Shown here: piece after piece, positions 4,780 to 5,489 of the stretch
Numbering within the stretch: position 1 is the stretch's first letter
Layout of the letters: each line of letters begins with the position of its first letter
NCBI GenBank assembly: GCA_002348045.1
Contig: DDYO01000053.1
Coordinates: 1-5,489, forward strand
Direction: 5' to 3'
DNA length: 5,489 nt
DNA from: Anaerolineales bacterium UBA2232
GTDB lineage: Bacteria; Chloroflexota; Anaerolineae; UBA2200
The notes under the pieces: model-generated
Databases searched by the model: none
What the model saw: the letters and a program-made list of their open reading frames with translations, nothing else
What the model was told of the DNA's origin: nothing
Made by a program: the position numbers and the translations under genes

Positions 4780-5489
4780 ATGCATTCGCTATCTCTTCGC
4801 GGTAATGGCGCCTTGCGCCGACCGTTCCTGCTCCCCCTATTGGCATTCGTTCTGTTGCTGATAGGCATGCCAGAGGCTCTTGCCCATGGTGTTCCCGAAG
4901 GCGACAAAGGCTTCATCCAGGAAAGCACAGGGGTGTTGCTGGTGCCGTTCGTGTACATGGGCGCCAAGCACATGATCACCGGCTACGATCACCTGCTGTT
5001 CCTCTTCGGGGTGATCTTCTTCCTCTACCGCCTGAAGGACGTGGGGCTGTATGTCACGCTGTTCGCGGTCGGCCACTCGATCACTTTGCTGTTCGGAGTG
5101 CTAAGCAGCATCAGCATCAGCCCCTACGTGATCGACGCCATCATCGGCTTTTCGGTGGTGTACAAGGCACTGGATAACCTGGGTGCCTTTCAGCGCTGGT
5201 TTGGCTATCAGCCCGATACCCGTGCGGCCACGCTGATATTCGGCCTGCTGCATGGCTTCGGCCTGGCGACCAAGATTCAGGAGTTCGAAATCTCGCCGGA
5301 TGGCCTGATCGCCAACCTGATCGCCTTCAATGTCGGCGTCGAGATCGGTCAACTGCTGGCCCTCGGCACCATCCTCATTCTGATGGGCTACTGGCGGCGT
5401 ACCGCCAGCTTCTGGCGCCATGCCTATACCGCCAACGTTGCCATGATGAGCGCCGGTTTCCTGCTGATGGGTTACCAGCTCACCGGCCT
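4780..5489 (+). CDS. HupE/UreJ family membrane protein, 3' truncated by window end
   Basis: The first 236 codons of an integral membrane protein resembling the HupE/UreJ_2 family, whose studied members take up nickel for hydrogenase or urease. An N-terminal signal peptide (basic RGNGALRR, then a hydrophobic core at about 15-30) ends at ALA35, so the mature chain begins HGVPEGD, with the near-terminal His usual in HupE. The likely metal path includes GAKHMITGYDHLLFLFG (61-77; H64, D70, H71), VGHSITL (98-104; H99), FGLLHGFGLA (154-163; H158) and NVGVEIGQ (184-191). About six more hydrophobic segments follow the signal peptide. The frame is open to the last base, and the family length suggests that little is missing. 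It lies downstream of the secreted His-rich gene and divergent from a metal exporter. No hydrogenase or urease gene is visible, so the direction and metal of transport are uncertain. Confidence 0.85.
   Translation, partial: MHSLSLRGNGALRRPFLLPLLAFVLLLIGMPEALAHGVPEGDKGFIQESTGVLLVPFVYMGAKHMITGYDHLLFLFGVIFFLYRLKDVGLYVTLFAVGHSITLLFGVLSSISISPYVIDAIIGFSVVYKALDNLGAFQRWFGYQPDTRAATLIFGLLHGFGLATKIQEFEISPDGLIANLIAFNVGVEIGQLLALGTILILMGYWRRTASFWRHAYTANVAMMSAGFLLMGYQLTG

Noticed and set aside
4837..5421. Two minus-strand open frames opposite the HupE-like gene
   Set aside because: Shadows of a clearly membrane-type HupE reading frame; their products are low-complexity, Asp/Glu/His-rich and family-less.

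Overview
The window looks like accessory DNA from a Pseudomonas-type gammaproteobacterium. The support is moderate-to-high GC, Pseudomonas-like codon use, a metal-efflux gene whose architecture matches MrdH of P. putida, and the end of an IS21-type insertion sequence at the left edge. The assignment rests on recall and inspection, since no search was run.

Layout. Bases 1-141 hold the right end of an insertion sequence, with three 23-bp terminal repeats closing in ...CCGCA. About 100 bp further on, a plus-strand gene (240-1598) encodes a 452-residue protein. It has a DUF4041 ('SNIPE-associated') region between two coiled coils and a C-terminal T5orf172/MUG113 GIY-YIG nuclease domain. It is probably a phage-defence nuclease, but unlike the membrane-bound SNIPE protein it has no transmembrane helix. 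The 1599-1727 gap, between converging genes, carries a 14-bp-arm inverted repeat.

From 4280 down to 1728 runs a compact minus-strand operon of four genes: an RcnR/CsoR-type metal sensor (mreA/nreA-like), a NicO/RcnA-type metal exporter with a large His-rich insertion (mrdH-like), a YqaA-type DedA-family membrane protein, and a TraX-family membrane protein. The spacings are 9 nt, 1 nt and a 4-nt overlap. A good sigma70 promoter (TTGACG, 17 nt, TAGGAT) precedes the sensor gene, and a perfect C5/G5 palindrome of CsoR/RcnR type fills its spacer. The operon therefore looks autoregulated by metal.

Divergently, on the plus strand, lie a small secreted His-rich protein (4382-4723) and a HupE/UreJ-type membrane protein (4780 to the window end, 3' truncated). 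Together the right two thirds form a Ni/Co/Zn/Cd-type metal-handling island: sensor, exporter, periplasmic metal-binding candidate and HupE-type permease. Two membrane proteins of unclear role, YqaA and TraX, are tied to the exporter in the same transcript.
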